The position numbers and the translations under genes are program-made. The notes under the pieces were generated by a model, which was not told the origin of the DNA, searched no databases, and saw nothing but the letters and a program-made list of their open reading frames with translations. Source: Mycobacterium simulans (GTDB lineage: Bacteria > Actinomycetota > Actinomycetes > Mycobacteriales > Mycobacteriaceae). Taken from it: a DNA stretch of 64,000 nucleotides. Of this stretch, positions 43,015 to 51,827 are shown in pieces. Every line of letters begins with the position of its first letter. The first letter of the stretch is position 1. The stretch lies in contig NZ_OCVX01000007.1 of the NCBI RefSeq assembly GCF_900232995.1, forward strand, positions 789,169 to 853,168, written 5' to 3'.

Positions 43015-45255
43015 TTACTTGAGATCGAACCGGTCGTTGTTCATGACCTTGACCCAGGCAGCGACGAAGTCCTCGACGAACTTCGCCTTGTTGTCATCCT
43101 GGGCGTACACCTCGGCCAGCGCACGCAGCACCGAATTTGACCCGAAGACCAGGTCATTGGCGGTCGCCGTCCACTTGAGCTGCCCCGACGAGCGGTCGAA
43201 CCCTTCGTAGACGTTCTCCGCCGACTCCGACGCCTTCCACTCCGTGCCCATATCGACCAGGTTGACGAAGAAATCGTTGGTCAAAGCGCCCGGCTTGTCG
43301 GTGAACACGCCGTGCTTGCTGCCGCCGTGATTGGCACCGAGGGCACGCAGACCGCCGACGAGAACCGTCAACTCGGGAGCGGTAACACCCAGCAAGTACG
43401 CCCGCTCCAGCAGCAACTGCTCCAGGGGCGCTTTTTCACCCGGCCGCACATAGTTGCGGAACCCGTCGGCTCGCGGTTCGAGCACCCCGAACGACTCCAC
43501 ATCGGTGTTCTCCTGCGAGGCGTCGGTGCGCCCAGGCGCGAAGTGCACCGAAATGTCGTAGCCGGCGTCCTTGGCTGCCTTTTCGACCGCTGCCGACCCG
43601 GCCAACACAATCACGTCGGCCAGCGAGACCTTCTTGCCACCCGATGCCGAGCTGTTGAAGTCCTGCTGGATCCGCTCGAGAACGGGCAGCACCTTGTCCA
43701 GTTCGGAGGGCTCGTTGACCTCCCAGCTCTTCTGCGGCTCGAGGCGCAGCCGTCCACCGTTCGCGCCGCCCCGCTTGTCGGTTCTGCGGAAGCTACCCGC
43801 GGCCGACCAGGCCGTCTTCACCAATTGCGGAATGGACAGGCCGGACTCGAGCACCTTGCCCTTCAGGGCTGCGATGTCCTGCTCGTCGATCAGCGCATGG
43901 TCGACCGCCGGCACCGGGTCCTGCCACAGCTGCGGCTCGGCGACCCAAGGCCCGAGGTAACGCGAGATCGGTCCCATGTCGCGGTGCAGCAGCTTGTACC
44001 ACGCCTTGGCGAACGCCTCCGCCAGCTCCTCGGGGTGTTCCAGCCACCGCTGCGTGATCCGTCGGTAGATCGGATCCTCGCGCAACGAGATGTCGGTCAC
44101 CAGCATCGTCGGGGCCCGACCCGGTCCACCGTACGGATCGGGGATCGTGCCCGCGCCGGCACCGTCCTTGGCCTTGAACTGCCAGGCTCCAGCGGGGCTC
44201 TTGGTCAGCTCCCACTCGTAGCCATACAGGTTCTGCAGGTACCCGTTGCCCCACTTGGTCGGGGTGGAGGTCCAGACCACCTCCAGGCCGCTGGTGATGG
44301 CGTCCTTGCCCGCGCCGCTACCGTAGGAGCTCTTCCAGCCGAGCCCCTGTTGTTCGACCGGGGCGGCCTCGGGTTCGGGGCCGACCAGATCGGCGTCGCC
44401 GGCGCCGTGGGTCTTGCCGAAGCTGTGGCCACCGACAATGAGTGCGGCGGTCTCCTCGTCGTTCATCGCCATCCGGCCGAACGTCTCACGGATGTCGTGT
44501 GCCGCCGCGATCGGATCCGGCTTGCCTTCCGGACCTTCCGGATTGACGTAGATCAATCCCATGGTGGTCGCGCCGTAGGGCTGGGCGAGGTCGCGCTTAC
44601 CGGAGTAGCGCTTGTCGGTGCCCAACCACTCGTCCTCTTCGCCCCAGAGGATCTCTTCGGGCTGCCAGACGTCTTCACGGCCGAAGCCAAAGCCGAAGGT
44701 CTTGAACCCCATCGACTCCAGAGCAACGTTGCCGGCGAAGATGATCAGGTCCGCCCGGGAGATCTTGTTGCCGTACTTCTTCTTGACCGGCCACAACAGC
44801 CGGCGCGCCTTGTCCAGGCTTGCGTTGTCCGGCCAGCTGTTGAGCGGCGCAAACCGCTGCATACCCTCGCCGCCGCCGCCGCGGCCATCGTGAATGCGGT
44901 AGGTGCCGGCGGCGTGCCAGCTCATCCGGATGAACAGGCCACCGTAATGGCCGTAGTCGGCAGGCCACCAGTCCTGCGAGGTGGTCATCACCGAGATCAC
45001 GTCTGCCTTGAGCGCCTCGACGTCGACCTTGGCAAACTCTGTGGCGTAGTCGAAGTCCGCCCCAAGCGGGTTGGCCGCCGGCGGTTGCCGGTGCAGCATC
45101 GACACGTCGATTTGGTCGGGCCACCAGTCCCGGTTCGTCAAGGGGGGATGCGCCTTCGGCTTGGGGGAGGGGATTGCGGGGCTTTCGCTCTCGCTTGTGC
45201 TAGCCGTCTTGGTGTCCGGGTTGGGCGGACGGCTTTCAGATGTATCGGATGACAC
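43015..45255 (-). CDS. katG: Catalase-peroxidase KatG
   Basis: A 746-residue bifunctional heme enzyme. The distal triad is Arg110, Trp113 and His114 (IRMSWHAAGTYR). Tyr236 (GLIYVNPEG) and Met262 (RMAMND) with Trp113 give the Met-Tyr-Trp cross-link, and the proximal His277 is in VGGHSFGKTHG. Ser322 (DAITSGLEV) corresponds to M. tuberculosis Ser315, so the isoniazid-resistance-linked position is wild type. The N-terminal 30 residues differ from M. tuberculosis. GTG start with GGAAGGA site. It lies 36 bp downstream of furA, the standard mycobacterial furA-katG operon. Confidence 0.97.
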   Translation of the reverse strand: MSSDTSESRPPNPDTKTASTSESESPAIPSPKPKAHPPLTNRDWWPDQIDVSMLHRQPPAANPLGADFDYATEFAKVDVEALKADVISVMTTSQDWWPADYGHYGGLFIRMSWHAAGTYRIHDGRGGGGEGMQRFAPLNSWPDNASLDKARRLLWPVKKKYGNKISRADLIIFAGNVALESMGFKTFGFGFGREDVWQPEEILWGEEDEWLGTDKRYSGKRDLAQPYGATTMGLIYVNPEGPEGKPDPIAAAHDIRETFGRMAMNDEETAALIVGGHSFGKTHGAGDADLVGPEPEAAPVEQQGLGWKSSYGSGAGKDAITSGLEVVWTSTPTKWGNGYLQNLYGYEWELTKSPAGAWQFKAKDGAGAGTIPDPYGGPGRAPTMLVTDISLREDPIYRRITQRWLEHPEELAEAFAKAWYKLLHRDMGPISRYLGPWVAEPQLWQDPVPAVDHALIDEQDIAALKGKVLESGLSIPQLVKTAWSAAGSFRRTDKRGGANGGRLRLEPQKSWEVNEPSELDKVLPVLERIQQDFNSSASGGKKVSLADVIVLAGSAAVEKAAKDAGYDISVHFAPGRTDASQENTDVESFGVLEPRADGFRNYVRPGEKAPLEQLLLERAYLLGVTAPELTVLVGGLRALGANHGGSKHGVFTDKPGALTNDFFVNLVDMGTEWKASESAENVYEGFDRSSGQLKWTATANDLVFGSNSVLRALAEVYAQDDNKAKFVEDFVAAWVKVMNNDRFDLK

Positions 45256-45291
45256 GGCATTCCTTCCGGGTGTGAGTGAATCGGGCTGTGA

Positions 45292-45744
45292 TCACGGCTG
45301 TGATCCGGGCACTACGGTCGAGCAGTCGGGGCACAGGCCCCAGTAGATGACTTCGGCCTCATCGAGAACGAAGCCATCCAGAACGTTGTTGTCGTCGGAC
45401 GGGGTCAAACACGGCGCCTCACCGACGGCGCAATCGATGTCGGCGATGACTCCACAGGACCGGCACACGACGTGGTGGTGGTTGTCGCCGACCCGGGACT
45501 CATAGCGGGCAACCGACCCCAACGGCTGGATCCGCCGAATCAAACCCACCGCGGTCAGGGCATTGAGAACGTCGTAGACGGCCTGGCGGGAGACATCAGG
45601 CAGGCCCTTCCGGACGGCCGAGAAAATTGTCTCGGTGTCGGCATGCGGGTTTGCGTGCACCGCCTCCAGCACAGCGAGCCTGGGGCGGGTCACGCGCAGG
45701 TCGGCCATGCGCAACTTTTCCGTGTAGTCCGCCGTTGGGGCCAC
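45292..45744 (-). CDS. furA: Ferric uptake regulator FurA
   Basis: A 150-residue Fur-family regulator. The winged helix has RVTRPRLAVLEAVHANPHAD and PDVSRQAVYDVLNAL. The metal region is VARYESRVGDNHHHVVCRSC, and further Cys ligands lie in CAVGEAPC and LCPDC. It is close to M. tuberculosis FurA except for a short insertion (SDDNNVLDGFVLDEAE). The GTG at 45744 matches the conserved N-terminus and lies at the predicted transcription start, so the mRNA is probably leaderless. FurA represses itself and katG, responding to peroxide and metal. Confidence 0.95.
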   Translation of the reverse strand: MAPTADYTEKLRMADLRVTRPRLAVLEAVHANPHADTETIFSAVRKGLPDVSRQAVYDVLNALTAVGLIRRIQPLGSVARYESRVGDNHHHVVCRSCGVIADIDCAVGEAPCLTPSDDNNVLDGFVLDEAEVIYWGLCPDCSTVVPGSQP

Positions 45745-45780
45745 TCCGCCACTATTACGCGCTTTTCTGGAATCAGTCAA
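45745..45780 (-). promoter_or_regulatory. furA-katG promoter, apparently leaderless, with FurA box
   Basis: On the minus strand: -35 TTGACT (45780-45775), 17-base spacer, -10 TAATAG (45757-45752), then seven bases to the furA GTG. The spacer (GATTCCAGAAAAGCGCG) resembles the AT-rich FurA-binding box described upstream of furA in M. tuberculosis. Confidence 0.8.
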
Positions 45781-45869
45781 GAGTTGACGGAGCCGGGTAT
45801 GTCGGCGCAGATCCCGTGGTTTGGAACAGTTTGGAACAGTGACGTACGTGGCGGGCAATCTGATAAATT

Positions 45870-45900
45870 CTTCAACTGATCAACTAGCGAAACGTTGAAG
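45870..45900. promoter_or_regulatory. Inverted repeat upstream of the ArsR regulator
   Basis: CTTCAAC (45870-45876) and GTTGAAG (45894-45900) form a perfect seven-base inverted repeat with a 17-base spacer, just upstream of the ArsR gene. It probably is the autoregulatory site of the regulator. Confidence 0.7.
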
Positions 45901-45915
45901 TCTTGAGGTGTGGGT

Positions 45916-46260
45916 GTGGAGTCGGAGCCGCTGTACAAGCTCAAGGCCGAGTTCTTCAAAACGCTTGGTCATCCGGCGCGGATCAGGATTCTGGAGCTTC
46001 TGGTGGAGCGGGATCGCTCCGTCGGTGAGTTGTTGGCCTCCGACGTCGGTCTCGAGTCGTCGAACCTGTCCCAGCAGCTGGGGGTGCTGCGCCGGGCGGG
46101 TGTTGTCGCCGCACGCCGCGACGGCAACACCGTGACCTATTCGATCGCCTCGCCTGATATCGCCGAGCTGCTCGCGGTGGCTCGCAAGGTGCTGGCCAGG
46201 GTGCTTAGCGATCGGGTCGCTGTGCTGGAGGACCTCCGCGCCAGCGGCACGGCGAAGTAG
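45916..46260 (+). CDS. ArsR/SmtB-family regulator, Rv0081 orthologue
   Basis: A 114-residue winged-helix repressor (GTG at 45916, MESEPLYKLKAEFF; an earlier GTG at 45910 is possible). The recognition region is ESSNLSQQLGVLRRAG. It is almost identical to M. tuberculosis Rv0081, a hub regulator of the hypoxia response. It has no ArsR-type metal Cys motif (ELCVC), so it may respond to a signal other than metal. It is the first gene of the Rv0081-Rv0087 operon, four bases before the next, and has an inverted repeat in front. Confidence 0.93.
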   Translation: MESEPLYKLKAEFFKTLGHPARIRILELLVERDRSVGELLASDVGLESSNLSQQLGVLRRAGVVAARRDGNTVTYSIASPDIAELLAVARKVLARVLSDRVAVLEDLRASGTAK

Positions 46261-46264
46261 CGCC

Positions 46265-46744
46265 ATGGGCTGGCTCGCCAAGATCTTCCGCGTCGGCCGG
46301 GTGGTCGAGCCCGCCGGCGAAGCGCCGGCTCCGGCAACGGAACCGCTTGCGGGGATGCGGGGTTCGCTACAGATCCGGCATGTCGACGCGGGTTCGTGCA
46401 ATGGGTGCGAGGTGGAGATTTCGGGCGCATTCGGTCCGGTGTATGACGCCGAGCGGTTCGGGGCGCGACTGGTCGCCTCACCCCGGCACGCCGATGCGCT
46501 GCTGGTGACCGGCGTGGTGACGCACAACATGGCCGGCCCGCTGCGCAATACGCTCGAGGCGACGCCGCGCCCACGGGTGGTGATCGCGTGCGGGGATTGC
46601 GCCCTTAACCGAGGGGTGTTCAGGAATTCCTACGGCGTGGCCGGTGCGGTCGGCGAGGTGATCCCCGTCGACGTCGAGATCGCGGGATGCCCGCCTACAC
46701 CCGCGGCAATCGTGGCGGCCCTGCGATCGGTGACCGGGAAATGA
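46265..46744 (+). CDS. NuoB/HycG-like iron-sulfur subunit (Rv0082 orthologue)
   Basis: A 159-residue protein with the four Cys of a proximal [4Fe-4S] cluster: SCNGCE (about residues 43-48), ACGDCA and AGCPPTP. It matches M. tuberculosis Rv0082. In complex I and group 4 hydrogenases this subunit passes electrons to or from the large subunit. The cluster ligands are intact even though the large subunit in this operon lacks Ni-Fe ligands. It overlaps the next gene (ATGA). Confidence 0.92.
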   Translation: MGWLAKIFRVGRVVEPAGEAPAPATEPLAGMRGSLQIRHVDAGSCNGCEVEISGAFGPVYDAERFGARLVASPRHADALLVTGVVTHNMAGPLRNTLEATPRPRVVIACGDCALNRGVFRNSYGVAGAVGEVIPVDVEIAGCPPTPAAIVAALRSVTGK

Positions 46745-48717
46745 CCAGCACGCGAACAGACCCGGCTGTGTCGATGCCAAACATGGTGCCCCGCAATGGT
46801 TTCAGTTCAGCTGTCGGCGGAATTGTCACCTCGGCCGTGGGTGTTGTCGGGGTCGGGTTGGGTCTGCTGGGCATGTTTGGGTCGGCGCGCGCGGTGCACG
46901 CCGGCTGGCTGCTGCCGCTGTCCGGTATCCACATCGAGCTCGGCCGGTTGGGCGGATTCTTCATGGCGCTCACCGGTGCGGTAGCGATTCCGGTCGGTTG
47001 TTACGTGATTGGATATGCGCGCCGTGAACACCTGGGCCGGGTTCCGTTGGCGATCCTGCCGGTGTTCGTCGCGGCGATGGTGTTGGTGCCGGCCGCGGGT
47101 TCGGTGACGACGTTTCTGCTGGCGTGGGAATTGATGGCGATCGCGTCGCTGATCCTGGTGCTGTCCGAGTACACCCGCCCGCAGGTCCGCTCGGCGGGGC
47201 TGTGGTATGCCGTGATGACTCAGCTGGGCTTCAGCGCGATCTTGGTCGGACTGGTGGTGTTATCGGCGGCCGGGGGGGCGGACCGGCTCGCCGACCTCGG
47301 CAGAGTTTCTGACGGGGCTCGCCCCGCCGTGTTTGTGCTGACGCTGGTCGGGTTCGGTTCGAAGGCGGGGCTGGTTCCACTGCACGCCTGGCTGCCGCGT
47401 GCGCATCCGGAGGCGCCGAGCCCGGTGTCGGCACTGATGAGCGCGGCGATGGTCAACCTGGGCATCTACGGCATCGCTCGTTTCGATCTCCAGCTGCTCG
47501 GACCGGGCCCACGCTGGTGGGGACTTGCCCTGCTGGCCGTTGGTGGCGCCTCGGCGCTCTACGGGGTCCTGCAGGCCTCGGTGGCCACCGACCTCAAACG
47601 GCTACTGGCCTATTCGACGACCGAAAACATGGGCCTGGTCACGCTGGCGCTTGGTGCGACAACACTTTTCGCGGATACGGGTGCGTTCGGACCGGCGTCG
47701 ATCGCCGCCGCAGCGGCGGTCCTGCACCTGATGGCGCACGCGGCATTCAAGAGCCTCGGGTTCCTGGCTGCGGGGTCGGTGCTGGCCGCGACCGGGCTAC
47801 GCGACCTCGACCTGCTCGGCGGACTGGCCCGCCGGATGCCGGCGACTACCACGTTTTTCGGGGTGGCCGCGCTCGGCGCGTGCGGGCTACCGCTGGGCGC
47901 CGGCTTTGTCAGCGAGTGGCTGTTGGTCCAGTCGTTGATCCATGCCGCTCCCGGACATGACCCCGTTGTGGCGCTGACGACGCCGCTGGCGGTCGGCGTG
48001 GTCGCCCTGGCCACGGGTCTGAGCGTGGCGGCGATGGTCAAGGCGTTCGGGATCGGGTTCCTCGCCCGTCCCCGCTCCGGGCAGGCCGACGAGGCGCGGG
48101 AGGCGCCTGCCAGCATGTGCGCCGGGATGACAACCGTGGCCGCTGCCTGCCTTGTGCTTGCGGTGGCACCGGTGCTCGTCGCGCCTGCGGTGCGGGGGGC
48201 CATTGCGACGCTGCCGGCCGCACGGGCAGTGGAGTTCACCGATCTTGGCGCCGTGGTGCGGCTTCCCGGGGCGTACGGGTCGATCGCGCCCGGCGTGATC
48301 GCCGCCGGTGTGGTCGCCGCTGCGTTGGCGGCGGCCGGCCTGTCGCGGTCGCGTTTCCGCCGTCGCGCCGCAGCCGCCACGCTGCCGTTGTGGGCTTGCG
48401 GCGCAGACGATCTCACCGCGCGCATGCAGTACACGGCGACGTCGTTCGCCGAGCCGCTGCAGCGGGTTTTCGACGACGTGCTACGCCCGGACACCGACAT
48501 CGAGGTCACCCCCACGACCGAGTCGCGGTATCTGGCCGACAGGATCACCTACCGCACCGCGATCGCCGACGCGATCGAACAGCGCCTCTATACCCCGGTG
48601 GTCAAAGCGGTGGCGGCCGCGGCAGGGCTAATGCGGCGCGCCCACACCGGCAGCGTGCACCTGTACTTGGCCTACGGCGCGCTGGGGGTGCTGATCGTGC
48701 TGGTGGTCGCCCGGTGA
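46741..48717 (+). CDS. HyfB/NuoL-like membrane subunit (Rv0083 orthologue)
   Basis: About 658 residues with some 14-16 membrane helices. It belongs to the proton-translocating antiporter family: LVPLHAWLPRAHPEAPSPVS holds the conserved Lys/His region, and DLKRLLAYSTTENMGLV is the second signature. It corresponds to Rv0083 (640 aa). Starts at the ATG overlapping the previous stop. It probably forms a proton or sodium pump arm with the hycQ product. Confidence 0.92.
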   Translation: MTSTRTDPAVSMPNMVPRNGFSSAVGGIVTSAVGVVGVGLGLLGMFGSARAVHAGWLLPLSGIHIELGRLGGFFMALTGAVAIPVGCYVIGYARREHLGRVPLAILPVFVAAMVLVPAAGSVTTFLLAWELMAIASLILVLSEYTRPQVRSAGLWYAVMTQLGFSAILVGLVVLSAAGGADRLADLGRVSDGARPAVFVLTLVGFGSKAGLVPLHAWLPRAHPEAPSPVSALMSAAMVNLGIYGIARFDLQLLGPGPRWWGLALLAVGGASALYGVLQASVATDLKRLLAYSTTENMGLVTLALGATTLFADTGAFGPASIAAAAAVLHLMAHAAFKSLGFLAAGSVLAATGLRDLDLLGGLARRMPATTTFFGVAALGACGLPLGAGFVSEWLLVQSLIHAAPGHDPVVALTTPLAVGVVALATGLSVAAMVKAFGIGFLARPRSGQADEAREAPASMCAGMTTVAAACLVLAVAPVLVAPAVRGAIATLPAARAVEFTDLGAVVRLPGAYGSIAPGVIAAGVVAAALAAAGLSRSRFRRRAAAATLPLWACGADDLTARMQYTATSFAEPLQRVFDDVLRPDTDIEVTPTTESRYLADRITYRTAIADAIEQRLYTPVVKAVAAAAGLMRRAHTGSVHLYLAYGALGVLIVLVVAR

Positions 48718-49673
48718 ACGTGATCTCCTACTTCGCGGGCGCGGCGCAGATCGGCGCGGTCATGGTGGGCGCGCCGCTGGTGATCGGTATTACGCGTCAG
48801 GTGCGGGCACGCTGGGAAGGCCGGGCCGGCGGCGGGCTGCTGCAACCGTGGCGCGATCTGATCAAACAACTTGGCAAGCAACAGATCACGCCGTCGGGAA
48901 CGACCATCATATTCGCCGCGGCGCCTGCGATCGTCGCCGGAACCACGCTGCTGATCGCCGCGATCGCACCGCTCGTCGCCACCGGATCACCCCTGGACAC
49001 CAGCGCCGACCTGTTCGCCGTGGTCGGGCTGCTGTTCTTGGGCACCGTCGCACTGACACTTGCCGGTATCGACACCGGCACCTCGTTCGGTGGCATGGGC
49101 GCAAGCCGCGAAATTACTATCGCCGCCTTGGTGGAGCCGACGATCCTGCTCGCGGTGTTCGCATTGTCCATCCCGGCCGGATCGGCCAATCTTGGTGCGC
49201 TAGTGGCAAGTACGATCGACCACCCGGCCCACGTCGTGTCCCTGGCTGGCGTACTCGCGTTCGGGTCGCTGGTGATTGTCATTGTGGCCGAAACCGGGCG
49301 GCTGCCCGTGGATAACCCGGCCACCCACCTGGAATTGACCATGGTGCACGAGGCGATCGTCCTCGAATATTCCGGCCCACGGCTGGCACTGGTTGAATGG
49401 GCGGCCGGCATGCGTATCACAGTCCTACTGGCCCTGTTGGCAAATCTGTTCTTTCCGTGGGGAATTGCCGGTGCCGAGGCCACGGCTCTTGACGTGTTGA
49501 CCGGCGTGGCAGCGGCGGCAACCAAGGTCGCGGTTCTCGCCGTGCTGCTTGCGACGTTCGAGGTGTTCGTCGCCAAACTGCGCTTGTTTCGGGTGCCTGA
49601 ACTGCTGGCCGGCTCATTTTTGCTGTCCCTGCTCGCCGTTACGGCGGCCAACTTCTTCACGGTCCAGGGATGA
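48714..49673 (+). CDS. hycD: HycD-like membrane subunit (NuoH type, Rv0084 orthologue)
   Basis: A 319-residue protein with about eight membrane helices, matching M. tuberculosis HycD (316 aa). The NuoH-type signature AETGRLPVDNPATHLELTMV carries conserved acidic residues, and QPWRDLIKQLGKQQI lies near the N-terminus. In this enzyme class it anchors the soluble arm and forms the quinone-side cavity. The GTG at 48714 overlaps the upstream stop (GTGA). Confidence 0.92.
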   Translation: MNVISYFAGAAQIGAVMVGAPLVIGITRQVRARWEGRAGGGLLQPWRDLIKQLGKQQITPSGTTIIFAAAPAIVAGTTLLIAAIAPLVATGSPLDTSADLFAVVGLLFLGTVALTLAGIDTGTSFGGMGASREITIAALVEPTILLAVFALSIPAGSANLGALVASTIDHPAHVVSLAGVLAFGSLVIVIVAETGRLPVDNPATHLELTMVHEAIVLEYSGPRLALVEWAAGMRITVLLALLANLFFPWGIAGAEATALDVLTGVAAAATKVAVLAVLLATFEVFVAKLRLFRVPELLAGSFLLSLLAVTAANFFTVQG

Positions 49674-49683
49674 GGAACCAGCG

Positions 49684-50358
49684 ATGAGCCCAGTCATGTC
49701 CCAAGCCGATTTCTCAATCCTGGTTGACTTTGCCGCCGGTGGGCTCGTGCTTGCCTCGGTATTGATCGTCTGGCGCCGCGACTTGCGCGCCATCGTGCGA
49801 TTGCTGGCGTGGCAGGGTGCGGCGCTGGCAGCGATCCCGCTGCTGGGCGGTATCCGCGATCATGATCACGCGCTCATTGGCGTGGGCGCCGCTGTCATTG
49901 CGCTGCGCGTGGTGGTCTTGCCCTGGCTGCTCTCCCGCGCGGTGGGCGCCGAGCCGGCCGCGCGACGGGAGGCGAGCCCGCTGGTGAACACCACCAGTTC
50001 GCTGCTGATCACCGGCGCGTTGACCGTCGCCGCTTTCGCGATCACCCGGCCGGTGGTCAATCTGCATCCGGGTGTGACCATCAATGCAGTGCCTGCCGCG
50101 TTCGCAGTCGTGCTGATCGCGCTGTTCGTGCTGGCCACGCGGCTGCACGCGGTCTCGCAGGCGGCCGGATTCCTGTTGCTAGACAACGGAATCGCCGCGA
50201 CGGCGTTCCTGTTGACCGCGGGGGTGCCGTTGATCGTCGAGCTCGGTGCCTCCCTGGACGTGCTGTTCGCCGTCATCGTGATCGGCGTGCTGACCGGCCG
50301 GCTGAGACGCACCTTCGGCGGCGCCGACCTGGACAAGCTGCAGGAACTGCGGGACTGA
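49684..50358 (+). CDS. hycP: HycP-like membrane subunit (HyfE type, Rv0085 orthologue)
   Basis: A 224-residue membrane protein (M. tuberculosis HycP 220 aa) with five to six helices and the HyfE-type tail RLRRTFGGADLDKLQELRD. HyfE-type subunits take the place of NuoJ/K parts in the membrane arm. It starts at an ATG ten bases after the hycD stop, with a GAGGAACC site, and ends on the first base of hycQ (ATG overlap). Confidence 0.9.
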   Translation: MSPVMSQADFSILVDFAAGGLVLASVLIVWRRDLRAIVRLLAWQGAALAAIPLLGGIRDHDHALIGVGAAVIALRVVVLPWLLSRAVGAEPAARREASPLVNTTSSLLITGALTVAAFAITRPVVNLHPGVTINAVPAAFAVVLIALFVLATRLHAVSQAAGFLLLDNGIAATAFLLTAGVPLIVELGASLDVLFAVIVIGVLTGRLRRTFGGADLDKLQELRD

Positions 50359-51827
50359 TGACAATTCTGTTGCTCGCCGCAATCCTTGCCCCGGTCACGG
50401 CGTCGATCGCCGCCCTGGTCGCCGGGTGGCGACGAATGACCGCAACGCTGACCGTGCTGTCCGCTGCGACCGTGCTCGCGTGCGCCGCGGCGCTGGGATT
50501 TCGGATTGGGTCCCGGGCGCAATTCGCGCTGGGCGGACTGCTGCGCGCCGACGCGCTCACCGTGACCATGCTCGTCGTTATCGGCATCGTCGGCACGCTT
50601 GCCAGCTGGGCGAGCATCGGTTATATCGAATCCGAGCTTGCACACGGCCACACCGATGAGCGCGGCGCCCGCCTCTACGGAGTGCTGACACCGGCGTTTC
50701 TGGCGGCGATGGTGGTCTCGGTGTGCGCCAACAACATCGGCGTGGTTTGGGTGGCGATCGAGGCCACAACGGTGATCACCGCCTTCCTGGTGGGGCATCG
50801 GCGCACCCGCACTGCGCTCGAAGCCACGTGGAAGTACGTGGTGATCTGTTCGGTAGGCATCGCTGTCGCCTTCTTGGGCACGGTGCTGCTGTACTTCGCC
50901 GCCCGTTGCGCTGGCGCACCGGGCGCTCACGCGCTCAATTTCGATATGCTCGCCGCGCAGTCCGGCCACCTAGACCCTGGGGTGGCCCGGTTGGCCGGCG
51001 GGTTGCTGCTCATCGGCTACGGCGCCAAGGCAGGCCTATTCCCGTTCCACACGTGGCTGGCGGACGCGCATAGCCAAGCCCCCGCGCCGGTGTCCGCGCT
51101 GATGAGTGGGGTGCTGCTGTCGGTGGCTTTCTCGGTACTCATCCGAATGCGGCCGATCGTCGACGCAGCCACCGGGCCCACCTTCTTGCGCAACGGACTG
51201 CTGGTGGTCGGGCTGGTGACGCTGCTCGTCGCGGTGCTCATGCTGACCGTAACCGGTGATGTCAAGCGGATGTTGGCCTACTCATCGATGGAGAACATGG
51301 GCCTGATCGCCATCGCCGCGGCGGCCGGCACGACATTGGCGATCGCCGCGCTGCTGCTGCACGTGCTCGCCCATGGGATCGGCAAGACCGTGCTGTTCTT
51401 GGCAGGTGGTCAGCTGCAGGCCGCACACGACTCCACCGCCATCGCGGAGATCACCGGCGTGATGCGACGGTCACGGCTGATCGGCGTGTCCTTCGCGACG
51501 GGCCTAATCGTGCTGCTCGGGTTGCCACCATTCGCGATGTTCGCCAGCGAGCTGGCCATCGCGCGTTCCCTAGCCAATGCGCGGCTGGCCTGGGTCCTGG
51601 GCGTGGCGATGTTGCTGATCGCGATCGGCTTTACAGCACTGGCACGCAATTCCGGGCGCATACTGCTTGGCGCCCCGACAGCGAGCATGCCCTCGATCGT
51701 CGTCCCGGCCACGGCCACAGCGGCCCTCATCATCGGCATCGCGGCCTCCGCAGCCCTTGGCATCACCGCGGGCCCACTCACCGACCTGTTCAGCGTCGCC
51801 GCCAGCACTGTGGGTGTCCCGCGATGA
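50358..51827 (+). CDS. hycQ: HycQ-like antiporter subunit (HyfF/NuoN type, Rv0086 orthologue)
   Basis: A 489-residue protein with about 14 membrane helices and the antiporter signatures AGLFPFHTWLADAHSQAPAP and VKRMLAYSSMENMGLIAIAA. It matches M. tuberculosis HycQ (488 aa). Together with Rv0083-like and HycP it forms the ion-pumping arm. It overlaps both neighbours by one to four bases, so the operon is tightly coupled. Confidence 0.92.
   Translation: MTILLLAAILAPVTASIAALVAGWRRMTATLTVLSAATVLACAAALGFRIGSRAQFALGGLLRADALTVTMLVVIGIVGTLASWASIGYIESELAHGHTDERGARLYGVLTPAFLAAMVVSVCANNIGVVWVAIEATTVITAFLVGHRRTRTALEATWKYVVICSVGIAVAFLGTVLLYFAARCAGAPGAHALNFDMLAAQSGHLDPGVARLAGGLLLIGYGAKAGLFPFHTWLADAHSQAPAPVSALMSGVLLSVAFSVLIRMRPIVDAATGPTFLRNGLLVVGLVTLLVAVLMLTVTGDVKRMLAYSSMENMGLIAIAAAAGTTLAIAALLLHVLAHGIGKTVLFLAGGQLQAAHDSTAIAEITGVMRRSRLIGVSFATGLIVLLGLPPFAMFASELAIARSLANARLAWVLGVAMLLIAIGFTALARNSGRILLGAPTASMPSIVVPATATAALIIGIAASAALGITAGPLTDLFSVAASTVGVPR

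Noticed and set aside
43312..45252. 646-codon open frame opposite katG
   Set aside because: Codon-bias shadow of katG; no recognised domain and no ribosome-binding site.
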